The notes beneath the pieces were generated by a model, which saw nothing but the letters and a program-made list of their open reading frames with translations, was not told where the DNA came from and did not search any database. From contig OZ025804.1 in NCBI GenBank assembly GCA_964019425.1, forward strand, positions 558,001-622,000: a DNA stretch of 64,000 bases, written 5' to 3'. The first letter of the stretch is position 1. Each line of letters starts with the position of its first letter. Shown one piece after another: positions 38,789 through 52,465 of this stretch. The DNA comes from Flectonema sp. DT1601 (Eukaryota; Euglenozoa; Diplonemea; Diplonemida; Diplonemidae). The position numbers and the translations under genes are program-made.

Positions 38789-40628
38789 ATTTATTATTTA
38801 AAAAAAAGGAAACAATCAGTTTAGCGTCTCGATCAGGACGGAAAATAGAAAGTGATCGACATAGTCGATCGATAAAAAAAACAATGATAACATTGTTTAT
38901 TCTTTTTTTTTTATTTATTTTAAATTCTTTTTATTTATTTTTTAAAGAAAAAAAAAAACGGAAAATAGAAATTAGTCGACAAAGTCGAACGATAAAAAAA
39001 AACAATGATAACATTGTTTATTCTTTTTTTTTGTATTTTTTTTATTCTTTTTATTAATTTTGAAAAAAAAAAAAAACAATCAGTTTAGCGTCTTGACCAG
39101 GACGGAAAATAGAAAGTGATCGACATAGTCGATCGATAAAAAAACAATGATAACATTGTTTATTCTTTTTTTTTGTATTTTTTTTATTCTTTTTATTAAT
39201 TTTGAAAAAAAAAAAAAAAACAATCAGTTTAGCGTCTTGACCAGGACGGAAAATAGAAAGTGATCGACATAGTCGATCGATAAAAAAACAATGATAACAT
39301 TGTTTATTCTTTTTTTTTTTTTTTTAAATTCTTTTTATTTATTTTTTTTTTTTTTTAAAGAAAAAAATGGAAAATAGAAATTAGTCGACAAAGTCGAACG
39401 ATAAAAAAAACAATGATAACATTGTTTATTCTATTTTTTTATTTTATTTTTTCTATTCATTTTTATTGATTTTGAAGAAGAAAAAAAAACAATCAGTTTA
39501 GCGTCTTGACCAGGACGGAAAATAGAAAGTGATCGACATAGTCGATCGATAAAAAAACAATGATAACATTGTTTATTCTTTTTTTTTATTTTAAATTCTT
39601 TTTATTTATTTTTTAAAGAAAAAAACGGAAAATAGAAATTAGTCGACAAAGTCGAACGATAAAAAAAAACAATGATAACATTGTTTATTCTTTTTTTTTG
39701 TATTTTTTTTTATATTCTTTTTTATTAATTTTGAAAAAAAAAAACAATGATAATATTGTTTATTCTTTTTTTTTATTTTAAATTCTTTTTATTTATTTTT
39801 AAAGAAAAAAAAATGGAAAATAGAAATTAGTCGACAAAGTCGAACGATAAAAAAAAACAATGATAACATTGTTTATTCTATTTTTAATTTTTTTTTTTGT
39901 ATTCTTTTTTATTAATTTTGAGAAAAAAAAAAAAAAAACAATCAGTTTAGCGTCTTGACCAGGACGGAAAATAGAAAGTAATCGACATAGTCGATCGATA
40001 AAAAAACAATGATAACATTGTTTATTCTTTTTTTTTATTTTAAATTCTTTTTATTTATTTTTTAAAGAAAAAAAACGGAAAATAGAAATTAGTCGACAAA
40101 GTCGAACGATAAAAAAAAAACAATGATAACATTGTTTATTCTTTTTTTTTTATTTTAAATTCTTTTTATTTATTTTTTAAAGAAAAAAAACGGAAAATAG
40201 AAATTAGTCGACAAAGTCGAACGATAAAAAAAACAATGATAACATTGTTTATTCTTTTTTTATTTTTTTTTTATATTCTTTTTTATTAATTTTGAAACAA
40301 AAAACAATCAGTTTAGCGTCTTGACCAGGACGGGAAATAGAAAGTAATCGACATAGTCGATCGATTAAAAAAAAAACAATGATAACATTGTTTATTCTTT
40401 TTTTTTATTTTAAATTCTTTTTATTTATTTTTAAAGAAAAAAAACGGAAAATAGAAATTAGTCGACAAAGTCGAACGATAAAAAAAAACAATGATAACAT
40501 TGTTTATTCTTTTTTTATTTTTTTTTTTATATTCTTTTTTATTAATTTTGAAAAAAGAAACAATCAGTTTAGCGTCTTGACCAGGACGGAAAATAGAAAG
40601 TAATCGACATAGTCGATCGATAAAAAAA
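38782..40628 (+). repeat. A/B satellite array, forward
   Basis: Type A units start CAATCAGTTTAGCGTC and contain GACCAGGACGGAAAATAG, TCGACATAGTCGATCGAT and CAATGATAACATTG. Type B units start ACGGAAAATAGAAATTAG and contain TCGACAAAGTCGA and the same CAATGATAACATTG. Units are separated by T-rich then A-rich linkers of variable length. A alone spans ~140 bp and A+B ~250-270 bp. Confidence 0.95.
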
Positions 40629-42180
40629 CGATCCAACCTTGACATTCTTTCTTTTCTCTCCTGTTGTGACAAACACAAAATACACACACAGCTTACAGTG
40701 TGTTCTTTGTGTATGTTTTCTTCAGGTGTGAGTAGTTTTTTTGTTCTTGCTCTTCAGGGAGGGCCTTAGCCAAAAGCTAACAGTCCAAATCTCACCTAGT
40801 AAACTCAACTCAGTCTTTGTCAGTTTTGGCATCAAACCTGTAATGGTTACATTAACTACCATTTCAACAGGTTATTTACTGAAATATTTGTTCTAAAAGT
40901 TGCTAAGTATCTCTCACTTAGAAATTTTTTTATTTTTTTATTTTCAGCTCAATTAGCTACAAAGTGTTTCTACTAAGTGTTTCTCACTTAGATTTTTTTT
41001 TTGCTTTTCAGCTCCTTAAAAGCTGCTAAGTATTTCTGCTAAGTGTTTCTCACTTAGAATCTTATTGTTATGTTCGTTTTCTATCCCTTCTCCTATCCCT
41101 TTTGTTCAAAAAAAGCGGGAGGAAATTCTCTCACTCACGCTAAGATGCACTCTGAACTTTGATTTTTTGATCTGAGTGTGAGGGAATGACCTGTTAGTGC
41201 ATTGGGCATAAGCTGGGCTGCAGTTTAGATGTCTTAGGTGTTAATAAGGGGTTCCTCTTAGCATTTTTCTTTGTTCCCACCTTATGATTTTCTTGAAGAA
41301 AAAAAATAGAAGTCATAATGGTGCTTCCCTCTGGAAGGGTTGTAAGCCATGGTGTCCAACTAAATTAAAGGACAAGTCTGGGATAATCCCTGCCAGAGGG
41401 GCGAGTATTCTACCATGGTTGAAATACTCTGGCAACTGATCTTCAATTTTATGTTGTTTGTTAGCTGCTGGTGTATCTTGATCATGTGTTGATACTTGCA
41501 TTTTTTTATTTGTAATCTTCTATTACAATTCTCTTTCTGTTCTGGTCTGTTACTTCATTTGTCTTGTTTAACTTCAGTTATATCCATTTTACTTTTTATT
41601 GTTTCCCATCTACTTTTTATTTTCTATTAGTTCTGGTCAGAAACTCCTGGGCAGCAAGAAGGAAAGCAGTTTAGCACTTCTGGGTGTTTGGCATCACCCC
41701 CCATAGTGAGCAAGTACAACAGGTAGCATTGGTAGTCTGTTGATCCTGAGTGATCCCAGCTACAGTTTTGTTTTTCTTTCTTTTTTTTAGAAGAAGATCA
41801 GGACATCCTAGCACTGCTGGATAGTTGCTGAATGCAGGGCCTGCCTGTGGCATTATAATAACAGGCTAAGTCATTTGTAGTTCATAGTTTACCTTTGATT
41901 TTATAACTTCACATAGGTACTATGAACGATGAGAGATCCAGTGGGATCACTCAGGGTCTAGTAGAGACCACCAATGTTGTGCGTTGATAGGCAAGGTGAC
42001 CAACCTTGACATTCTTTCTTTTCTCTCCTGTTGTGACAAACACAAAATACACACACAGCTTACAGTGTGTTCTTTGTGTATGTTTTCTTCAGGTGTGAGT
42101 AGTTTTTTTGTTCTTGCTCTTCAGGGAGGGCCTTAGCCAAAAGCTAACAGTCCAAATCTCACCTGGTAAACTCAACTCCC
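40629..42180 (-). repeat. R1 repeat, reverse orientation, interrupting the satellite
   Basis: About 1.55 kb matching the reverse complement of R1 (compare 45837-47200), without the internal inversion seen at 37.2 kb. It is flanked on both sides by forward A/B satellite. Confidence 0.92.
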
Positions 42181-43364
42181 GTTTATTCTTTTTTTTTATT
42201 TTAAATTCTTTTTTTTTATTTTTTAAAGAAAAAAAACGGAAGATAGAAATTAGTCGACAAAGTCGAACGATAAAAAAAAAAAAACAATGATAACATTAGT
42301 TATTCTTTTTTTTTATTTTTTTTTTATATTCTTTTTTATTAATTTTGAAAAAAAAAAAAACAATCAGTTTAGCGTCTTGACCAGGACGGAAAATAGAAAG
42401 TAATCGACATAGTCGATCGATAAAAAAAACAATGATAACATTGTTTATTCTATTTTTTTATTTTTTTTATTTTCTATTCATTTTTATTGATTTCGAAGAA
42501 AAAAAAAAAAAAACAATCAGTTTAGCGTCTTGACCAGGACGGAAAATAGAAAGTGATCGACATAGTCGATCGATAAAAAAACAATGATAACATTGTTTAT
42601 TCTTTTTTTTTTGTTTTTTTTTTTTTTATTCTTTTTATTTATTTTTTAAAGAAAAAACAATCAGTTTAGCGTCCTGACCAGGACGGAAAATAGAAAGTAA
42701 TCGACATAGTCGATCGATAAAAAACAATGATAACATTGTTTATTCTTTTTTTTTTTTTTTAAATTCTTTTTATTTATTTTTTTTTTTTTTTAAAGAAAAA
42801 AATGGAAAATAGAAATTAGTCGACAAAGTCGAACGATAAAAAAACAATGATAACATTGTTTATTCTATTTTTTTATTTTTTTTATTTTCTATTCATTTTT
42901 ATTGATTTCGAAGAAAAAAAAAAAAAAACAATCAGTTTAGCGTCTTGACCAGGACGGAAAATAGAAAGTGATCGACATAGTCGATCGATAAAAAAACAAT
43001 GATAACATTGTTTATTCTATTTTTTTATTTTTTTTATTTTCTATTCATTTTTATTGATTTCGAAGAAAAAAAAAAAAAAACAATCAGTTTAGCGTCTTGA
43101 CCAGGACGGAAAATAGAAAGTGATCGACATAGTCGATCGATAAAAAAACAATGATAACATTGTTTATTCTATTTTTTTATTTTTTTTATTTTCTATTCAT
43201 TTTTATTGATTTCGAAGAAAAAAAAAAAAAAACAATCAGTTTAGCGTCTTGACCAGGACGGAAAATAGAAAGTGATCGACATAGTCGATCGATAAAAAAC
43301 AATGATAACATTGTTTATTCTTTTTTTTTTTTTTTAAATTCTTTTTATTTATTTTTTTTTTTTT
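42181..43364 (+). repeat. A/B satellite array, forward
   Basis: Continues the unit types described at 38.8 kb. Several consecutive type A copies here share a TTGATTTCGAAGAA linker variant and a ~120-bp period (42.5-43.3 kb), showing local homogenisation. Confidence 0.93.
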
Positions 43365-43488
43365 GGGAAAACCTACAGATCCACCCCCAGGTTTGGAGAA
43401 ACGTATACTACGGTCACGGCCTTGTGTAGCTTTTTTGACCTTTTTCCTAAATCGACAGCCCTCTATTCTGGGCGAGAAAATTTTCAAA

Positions 43489-43560
43489 TCCGTGATAGCG
43501 CAGTGGTGTTGGTGCCGGACTGAAGCCCTGGAGGTAGGAGGTTCGATTCCCTCGGGAGGA
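43489..43560 (+). tRNA. tRNA-Phe(GAA)-like sequence, degenerate
   Basis: Exactly 72 nt with conserved bases at their standard positions: U8, G10, A14, U33, anticodon GAA at 34-36, and G53-TTCGATT-C61. The A box (TAGCGCAGTGG) and B box (GGTTCGATTCC) are excellent and a T-run follows at once, as for Pol III termination. The anticodon and T stems are mostly paired, but the D stem and the inner acceptor stem have mismatches. A pseudo-tRNA or tRNA-derived SINE head is more likely than a functional tRNA. Confidence 0.5.
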
Positions 43561-44529
43561 TTTTTTTTTTCCGAAATTTTTTTTTCTGGGCATCTGTTCA
43601 TCGCTGTTACTCATTTTTTTTTAAGGCTTGTTAACTTTTAAATACTACCAACGTGGTGCAGCGTAGCAACGCAATGCCCTCGAGGTTTGTTATTAGCCAC
43701 AAATCATCGTTAGGGTTAAGCGTAATTAAGGTAAAGAGTATGCTGGGGACAGGTGAGTGATGACTGCAACCGACAACATGCAAGTCAGTGATCCAATTTT
43801 TTCGTTCAGCTTTTGGGGCCTGCAAACCCAGCCAAGCGTTCATAGCGACGTTGCTTTTGATCCTTCAATGTCGGCTCTTCCTAACCTAGACAAGCAGAAT
43901 TGTCACCCACTAACAGGACCGTCGTGAGACAGGTTTTACCCTACTGATGGTAAGTCAATTTTTTTCAAAGAATTGTTGATTTTAAGCAAGTAATTTGTAG
44001 GTGAAACCTACACTCTGCCGTATTACATTATACCCCGGTTTTGGTTTCCCAGGGCTCACGATTAATTCAAAGTTGAATAACTCGATTCCGTACTGCACTG
44101 AATGACAACACGGAAAAAGAGATGTGTATGCAGCTAAGTTAGAAACATTATTATAAAATATTTACGTCAATCGGGGTAGTCCCGTTTCTAGTCCCTGGTA
44201 TCTACGGTTCTCCGATCGGAGCCGTGATGCTACGCAACACATCTGCAGTGACTGTGCTTGACTATGTTAGCCTTTGAAGTAAGTCAGTCAATTATGGAGA
44301 CTGGATCACTCAGTCACCAGTGGTGGTTACTTTTTGATCGTGTTAGGGTTGCGTCCAAAACGATGGATTACTCTCTTATGTTAAAGTTTAACTTAACTTA
44401 AGGAAGAATTGCGCGATGACAGAAGGCTTCCAAGAGAGGTCCTAAGTCGAGTGGAAGTTTACACTATTGACCTTGAAGAACGACCCGCATGTGAATTTGA
44501 TGCAGGGTCTTTGTAAGGTTCTGGTGTGA

Positions 44530-44692
44530 GAATTTCGATAAAGTGGGAAGTAACGGACTGGGAGCTTTTGGCTCCTGCCCTATTCCCGATGTAAACTTTC
44601 TTTTTATTTTTTATTTTTTTTAACAGGCCCAAAGGGCGACAATGATGGTTGCTGACCAAGGAATAATATTCAAATGAATTTTCGTTTCAAAG
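44530..44692 (+). repeat. M module, copy inside the TIR element
   Basis: 163 bp, same ends as the 38355 copy, but here followed by unrelated sequence instead of the purine-rich spacer. This supports the ends given for the module. Confidence 0.88.
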
Positions 44693-44840
44693 TCCAAGTC
44701 TGCAATCATACCACTCGACAATTTGCGTCGTCTTCGATTTTGCGGATTTAAACACATATCCAGGGGTCAAAAAAGTTACACAAGGCCGTGACCGTAGTGT
44801 ACGTTTCCCCAAACCTGGGGGTGGATCTGTAGGTTTTCCC

Positions 44841-45628
44841 TTTTTTTTTTTAAAGAAAAAAATGGAAAATAGAAATTAGTCGACAAAGTCGAACGATAAA
44901 AAAACAATGATAACATTGTTTATTCTATTTTTTTATTTTTTTTATTTTCTATTCATTTTTATTGATTTCGAAGAAAAAAAAAAAAAAACAATCAGTTTAG
45001 CGTCTTGACCAGGACGGAAAATAGAAAGTGATCGACATAGTCGATCGATAAAAAAACAATGATAACATTGTTTATTCTTTTTTTTATTTTAAATTCTTTT
45101 TATTTATTTTTTAAAGAAAAAAACGGAAAATAGAAATTAGTCGACAAAGTCGAACGATAAAAAAAAACAATGATAACATTGTTTATTCTTTTTTTTTGTA
45201 TTTTTTTTTTATATTCTTTTTTATTAATTTTGAAAAAAAAAAACAATCAGTTTAGCGTCTTGACCAGGACGGAAAATAGAAAGTAATCGACATAGTCGAT
45301 CGATAAAAAAACAATGATAACATTGTTTATTCTTTTTTTTTTATTTTAAATTCTTTTTATTTATTTTTTAAAGAAAAAAAACGGAAAATAGAAATTAGTC
45401 GACAAAGTCGAACGATAGAAAAAAAACAATGATAACATTGTTTATTCTATTTTTTTGTATTTTTTTTAAATTCTTTTTTATTAATTTTGAAAAAAAAAAA
45501 CAATCAGTTTAGCGTCTTGACCAGGACGGAAAATAGAAAGTGATCGACATAGTCGATTGATAAAAAAAAACAATGATAATATTGTTTATTCTTTTTTTTT
45601 ATTTTAAATTCTTTTTATTAATTTTAAG
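44841..45628 (+). repeat. A/B satellite array, forward
   Basis: Resumes the type B unit interrupted by the 1.48-kb element and alternates A and B until it joins R1 at about 45629. Confidence 0.93.
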
Positions 45629-48313
45629 CTTTTAAGCTTTTAAGGAGCTGAAAAGCAAAAAAAAAATCTAAGTGAGAAACACTTAGTAGAAACAATTCGT
45701 AGCTAATTAAGCTGAAAATAAAAAAATAAAAAATTTCTAAGTGAGAAATACTTAGCAACTTTTAGAACAAATATTTCAGTAAATAACCTGTAATGATTAA
45801 ACCATTACAAGTTTGATGTCAAAACTGACAAGGACTGAGTTGAATTACCAGGTGAGATTTGGACAGTTAGCTTTTGGCTAAGGCCCTCCCTGAAGAGCAA
45901 GAACAAAAAAACTACTCACACCTGAAGAAAACATACACAAAGAACACACTGTAAGCTGTGTGTGTATTTTGTGTTTGTCACAACAGGAGAGAAAAGAAAG
46001 AATGTCAAGGTTGGTCACCTTGCCTATCAACGCACAACATTGGTGGTCTCTACTAGACCCTGAGTGATCCCACTGGATCTCTCATCGTTCATAGTACCCT
46101 GTGTGAAGTTATAAAATCAAAGGTAAACTATGAACTACAAATGACTTAGCCTGTTATTATAATGCCACAGGCAGGCCCTGCATTCAGCAACTATCCAGCA
46201 GTGCTTGGATGTCCTGATCTTCTTCTAAAAAAAAGAAAGAAAAACAAAACTGTAGCTGGGATCACTCAGGATCAACAGACTACCAATGCTACCTGTTGTA
46301 CTTGCTCACTATGGGGGGTGATGCCAAACACCCAGAAGTACTTAACTAATTTCCTTCTTGCTGCCCAGGAGTTTCTGACCAGAACTAATAGAAAATAAAA
46401 AGTAGATGGGAAACAATAAAAAGTAAAATGGATATAACTGAAGTTAAACAAGACAAATGAGGTAACAGACCAGAACAGAAAGAGGATTGTAATAGAAGAT
46501 TACAAATAAAAAAAAATGCAAGTATCAACACATAATCAAGATACACCAGCAGCTAACAAACAACATAAAATTGAAGATCAGTTGCCAGAGTATTTCAACC
46601 ATGGTAGAATACTCGCCCCTCTGGCAGGGATTATCCCAGACTTGTCCTTTAATCTAGTTGGACACCATGGCTTACAACCCTTCCAGAGGGAAGCACCATT
46701 ATGACTTCTATTTTTTTTCTTCAAGAAAATCATAAGGGTGGTAACAAAGAAAAATGCTAAGAGGAACCCCTTATTAACACCTAAGACATCTAAACTGCAG
46801 CCCAGCTTATGCCCAATGCACTAACAGGTCATTCCCTCACACTCAGATCAAAAAATCAAAGTTCAGAGTGCATCTTAGCGTGAATGAGAGAATTTCCTTC
46901 CGCTTATTTTGAACAAAAGGGATAGGAGAAGGGATAGAAAACGAACATAAAAATAAGATTCTAAGTGAGAAACACTTAGCAGAAACACTTAGCAGCTTTT
47001 AAGGAGCTGAAAAGCAAAAAAAAAATCTAAGTGAGAAACACTTAGTAGAAACAATTCGTAGCTAATTAAGCTGAAAATAAAAAAATAAAAAATTTCTAAG
47101 TGAGAAATACTTAGCAACTTTTAGAACAAATATTTCAGTAAATAACCTGTAATGATTAAACCATTACAGGTTTGATGTCAAAACTGACAAGGACTGAGTT
47201 GAATTACCAGGTGAGATTTGGACAGTTAGCTTTTGGCTAAGGCCCTCCCTGAAGAGCAAGAACAGAAAAACTACTCACACCTGAAGAAAACATACACAAA
47301 GAACACACTGTAAGCTGTGTGTGTATTTTGTGTTTGTCACAACAGGAGAGAAAAGAAAGAATGTCAAGGTTGGTCACCTTGCCTATCAACGCACAACATT
47401 GGTGGTCTCTACTAGACCCTGAGTGATCCCACTGGATCTCTCATCGTTCATAGTACCCTGTGTGAAGTTATAAAATCAAAGGTAAACTATGAACTACAAA
47501 TGACTTAGCCTGTTATTATAATGCCACAGGCAGGCCCTGCATTCAGCAACTATCCAGCAGTGCTTGGATGTCCTGATCTTCTTCTAAAAAAAAGAAAGAA
47601 AAACAAAACTGTAGCTGGGATCACTCAGGATCAACAGACTACCAATGCTACCTGTTGTACTTGCTCACTATGGGGGGTGATGCCAAACACCCAGAAGTAC
47701 TTAACTAATTTCCTTCTTGCTGCCCAGGAGTTTCTGACCAGAACTAATAGAAAATAAAAAGTAGATGGGAAACAATAAAAAGTAAAATGGATATAACTGA
47801 AGTTAAACAAGACAAATGAGGTAACAGACCAGAACAGAAAGAGGATTGTAATAGAAGATTACAAATAAAAAAAAATGCAAGTATCAACACATAATCAAGA
47901 TACACCAGCAGCTAACAAACAACATAAAATTGAAGATCAGTTGCCAGAGTATTTCAACCATGGTAGAATACTCGCCCCTCTGGCAGGGATTATCCCAGAC
48001 TTGTCCTTTAATCTAGTTGGACACCATGGCTTACAACCCTTCCAGAGGGAAGCACCATTATGACTTCTATTTTTTTTCTTCAAGAAAATCATAAGGTGGT
48101 AACAAAGAAAAATGCTAAGAGGAACCCCCTATTAACACCTAAGACATCTAAACTGCAGCCCAGCCTATGCCCAATGCACTAACAGGTCATTCCCTCACAC
48201 TCAGATCAAAAAATCAAAGTTCAGAGTGCATCTTAGCGTGAATGAGAGAATTTCCTCCCGCTTATTTTGAACAAAAGGGATAGGAGAAGGGATAGAAAAC
48301 GAACATAAAAATA
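45629..48313 (+). repeat. R1 tandem array, forward (period 1359 bp)
   Basis: The ATGCCACAGGCAGGCC landmark recurs at 46162 and 47521, and ATGCAAGTATCAACACATAA at 46516 and 47875. The two units are almost identical. The R1 unit carries several CTAAGTG-AGAAA-CACTTAG dyads near its junction (for example 46961-46980). Confidence 0.93.
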
Positions 48314-49196
48314 TTTCCAGTTGCATTAGAATAAACAATGTTATCATTTTTTTTTTTTTTTTTTCATGTTTGATTATTTCCTCTTCATATTTTTTTTTTC
48401 TATTCTTTCTTTTTTTTAAAAAAAAAAAAAATAAAAAGAAAGTTTACATCGGGAATAGGGCAGGAGCCAAAAGCTCCCAGTCCGTTACTTCCCACTTTAT
48501 CGAAATTCTATTTTCCATTTTTTTCTTTAAAAAATAAATAAAAAGAATTTAAAATAAAAAAAAGAATAAACAATGTTATCATTGTTTTTTTTATCGATCG
48601 ACTATGTCGATTACTTTCTATTTTCCGTCCTGGTCAAGACGCTAAACTGATTGTTTTTTTTTTTTTTCAAAATTAATAAAAAAGAATATAAAAAAATAAA
48701 TAAAAAAAAGAATAACCAATGTTATCATTGTTTTTTTTTTTTTTATCGTTCGACTTTGTCGACTAATTTCTATTTTCCATTTTTTTTCTTTAAAAAATAA
48801 AAAAAAAGAATTTAAAATAAAAAAAAGAATAAACAATGTTATCATTGTTTTTTTTATCGATCGACTATGTCGATTACTTTCTATTTTCCGTCCTGGTCAA
48901 GACACTAAACTGATTGTTTTTTTTTTTTTTCTCAAAATTAATAAAAAAGAATACAAAAAAAAAAATTAAAAATAGAATAAACAATGTTATCATTGTTTTT
49001 TTTTTATCGTTCGACTTTGTCGACTAATTTCTATTTTCCGTTTTTTTTCTTTAAAAATAAATAAAAAGAATTTAAAATAAAAAAAAAGAATAAACAATGT
49101 TATCATTGTTTTTTTATCGATCGACTATGTCGATTACTTTCTATTTTCCGTCCTGGTCAAGACGCTAAACTGATTGTTTTTTTTTTTCAAAATTAA
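48314..49196 (-). repeat. A/B satellite array, reverse, with a partial M copy
   Basis: Satellite units read on the minus strand. At 48434-48508 there is a reverse partial M module, its distal half replaced by A-rich sequence. The left edge shares TATTTCCAGTTGCA with 62824-62837. Confidence 0.88.
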
Positions 49197-52100
49197 GAAT
49201 TTCGATAAAGTGGGAAGTAACGGACTGGGAGCTTTTGGCTCCTGCCCTATTCCCGATGTAAACTTTCTTTTTATTTTTATTTTTTTTTTAACAGGCCCAA
49301 AGGGCGACAATGATGGTTGCTGACCAAGGAATAATATTCAAATGAATTTTCGTTTCAAAGAAACGAACAGAATTAAGAGAGAGGCAGAGGAAAAAAAAAA
49401 AAAAAGAAAGAAAAGAAAAGAAAAAAAAAATGAAGAGGAAATAATCAAACATGAAAAAAAAAAAAAAAAAAATATATATATAAATAAAAAACGTTGTATG
49501 AAAAAGGAAAAAAAAGAAAAAAAAAAAGACCAGAAAAGGAAAGAGAAAATGAAAAGGTATAATATTATTGTGGGGATATGAGGGATAGCAGGGAGATGCT
49601 CTTTTTTTTTTTTTTTTTTTTTTTTTCTTATTTATTATTTAAAAAAAGGAAACAATCAGTTTAGCGTCTCGATCAGGACGGAAAATAGAAATTAATCGAC
49701 ATAGTTGATCGATAGAAAAAAAAACTATGATAACATTGTTTATTCATTTTTTTTTTTTTTTTTTTTTTTTAAATCTTTTTAATTATTTTAAAGAAAAAAC
49801 AATCAGTTTAGCGTCTTGACCAGGACGGAAAATAGTAAGTAATCGACATAGTCGATCGATAAAAAAAAAACAATGATAACATTGTTTATTCCTTTTTTTT
49901 TTTTTTTTATTCTTTTTATTTATTTTTAAAGAAAAAACAATCAGTTTAGCGTCCTGACCAGGACGGAAAATAGAAAGTAATCGACATAGTCGATCGATAA
50001 AAAAAACAATGATAACATTGTTTATTCTTTTTTTTTTTTTTTTATTTTAATTCTTTTTATTTATTTTTTAAAAAGAAAAAAAATGGAAAATAGAAATTAG
50101 TCAACAAAGTCGAACGATAAAAAAAAACAATGATAACACTGTTTATTCTTTTTTTTTTTATTTTTTTTATATTCTTTTTTATTAATTTTGAAAAAAAAAA
50201 CAATCAGTTTAGCGTCTTGACCAGGACGGAAAATAGAAAGTAATCGACATAGTCGATCGATAAAAAAACACAATGATAACATTGTTTATTCTTTTTTTTT
50301 TTTTTATTTTAAATTCTTTTTATTTATTTTTTAAAGAAAAAAAAACGGAAAATAGAAATTAGTCGACAAAGTCGAACGATAAAAAAAAACAATGATAACA
50401 TTGTTTATTCTTTTTTTTGTATTTTTTTATATTCTTTTTTATTAATTTTGAAAAAAAAACAATCGGTTTAGCGTCTTGACCAGGACTGAAAATAGAAAGT
50501 AATCGACATAGTCGATCGATAAAAAAAACAATGATAACATTGTTTATCCTTTTTTTTTTTTTTTAAAAAAGAATATAAAAAAAATACAAAAAAATAGAAT
50601 AAACAATGTTATCATTGTTTTTTTTCTATCGTTCGACTTTGTCGACTAATTTCTATTTTCCGTTTTTTTCTTTAAAAAATAAATAAAAAGAATTTAAAAT
50701 AAAAAAAAAGAATAAACAATGTTATCATTGTTTTTTTTTATCGTTCGACTTTGTCGACTAATTTCTATTTTCCGTTTTTTTTCTTTAAAAATAAATAAAA
50801 AGAATTAAAATAAAAAAAAAAAAAAAAGAATAAACAATGTTATCATTGTTTTTTTTATCGATCGACTATGTCGATTACTTTCTATTTTCCGTCCTGGTCA
50901 GGACGCTAAACTGATTGTTTTTTCTTTAAAAATAAATAAAAAGAATAAAAAAAAAAAAAAAAGGAATAAACAATGTTATCATTGTTTTTTTTTTATCGAT
51001 CGACTATGTCGATCACTTTCTATTTTCCGTCCTGGTCAAGACGCTCTGATTGTTTTTTTTTTTTTTTCTTCGAAATCAATAAAAATGAATAGAAAATAAA
51101 AAAAATAAAAAAATAGAATAAACAATGTTATCATTGTTTTTTTATCGTTCGACTTTGTCGACTAATTTCTATTTTCCGTTTTTTTTCTTTAAAAATAAAT
51201 AAAAAGAATTTAAAATAAAAAAAAAGAATAAACAATGTTATCATTGTTTTTTTATCGATCGACTATGTCGATTACTTTCTATTTTCCGTCCTGGTCAAGA
51301 CGCTAAACTGATTGTTTTTTTTTTTCAAAATTAATAAAAAAGAATATAAAAAAAAAATACAAAAAAAAAGAATAAACAATGTTATCATTGTTTTTTTTTA
51401 TCGTTCGACTTTGTCGACTAATTTCTATTTTCCGTTTTTTTCTTTAAAAAATAAATAAAAAAAAAGAATAAACAATGTTATCATTGTTTTTTTATCGATC
51501 GACTATGTCGATCACTTTCTATTTTCCGTCCTGGTCAAGACGCTCTGATTGTTTTTTTTTTTTTTTCTTCGAAATCAATAAAAATGAATAGAAAATAAAA
51601 AAAATAAAAAAATAGAATAAACAATGTTATCATTGTTTTTTTATCGTTCGACTTTGTCGACTAATTTCTATTTTCCGTTTTTTTTCTTTAAAAATAAATA
51701 AAAAGAATTTAAAATAAAAAAAAAGAATAAACAATGTTATCATTGTTTTTTTATCGATCGACTATGTCGATTACTTTCTATTTTCCGTCCTGGTCAAGAC
51801 GCTAAACTGATTGTTTTTTTTTCAAAATTAATAAAAAAGAATAGAAAAATAAAATAAAAAATAGAATAAACAATGTTATCATTGTTTTTTTTTATCGTTC
51901 GACTTTGTCGACTAATTTCTATTTTCCATTTTTTTCTTTAAAAATTAATAAAAAGAATTTAAAATAAAAAAAAAGAATAAACAATATTATCATTGTTTTT
52001 TTTTATCAATCGACTATGTCGATCACTTTCTATTTTCCGTCCTGGTCAAGACGCTAAACTGATTGTTTTTTTTTTTCAAAATTAATAAAAAAGAATATAA

Positions 52101-52242
52101 AAAAAATACAAAAAAATAGAATAAACAATGTTATCATTGTTTTTTTTCTATCGTTCGACTTTGTCGACTAATTTCTATTTTCCGTTTTTTTTCTTTAAAA
52201 AATAAATAAAAAGAATTTAAAATAAAAAAAAAAGAATAAACG
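49197..52242. repeat. Higher-order repeat copy 1 (3046 bp, diverged)
   Basis: Order: M (49197-49360), purine-rich spacer, T-run, forward A/B array (to about 50565), then reverse A/B array. Same plan as the next three copies, with small differences and extra satellite units. Confidence 0.9.
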
Positions 52243-52434
52243 GAATTTCGATAAAGTGGGAAGTAACGGACTGGGAGCTTTTGGCTCCTGCCCTATTCCC
52301 GATGTAAACTTTCTTTTTATTTTTATTTTTTTTTAACAGGCCCAAAGGGCGACAATGATGGTTGCTGACCAAGGAATAATATTCAAATGAATTTTCGTTT
52401 CAAAGAAACGAACAGAATTAAGAGAGAGGCAGAG

Positions 52435-52465
<31 letters not shown>

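Larger units (their letters stand above)
43365..44840. mobile_element. 1.48-kb element with ~75-bp terminal inverted repeats, non-autonomous
   Basis: Both ends begin GGGAAAACCTACAGATCCAC reading inward and stay inverted copies for about 75 bp (43365-43440 and 44766-44840) with a few substitutions. It sits inside the T-run of a type B satellite unit, so a T-only target duplication would be invisible. No transposase is present. Cargo includes a tRNA-like sequence at 43489 and an M module at 44530. It looks like a non-autonomous DNA transposon. Confidence 0.88.

Noticed and set aside
36680-48063. 60-78-codon frames repeated in R1 units
   Set aside because: Their conservation follows from recent duplication of R1; no protein family is recognised and no longer frame connects them.
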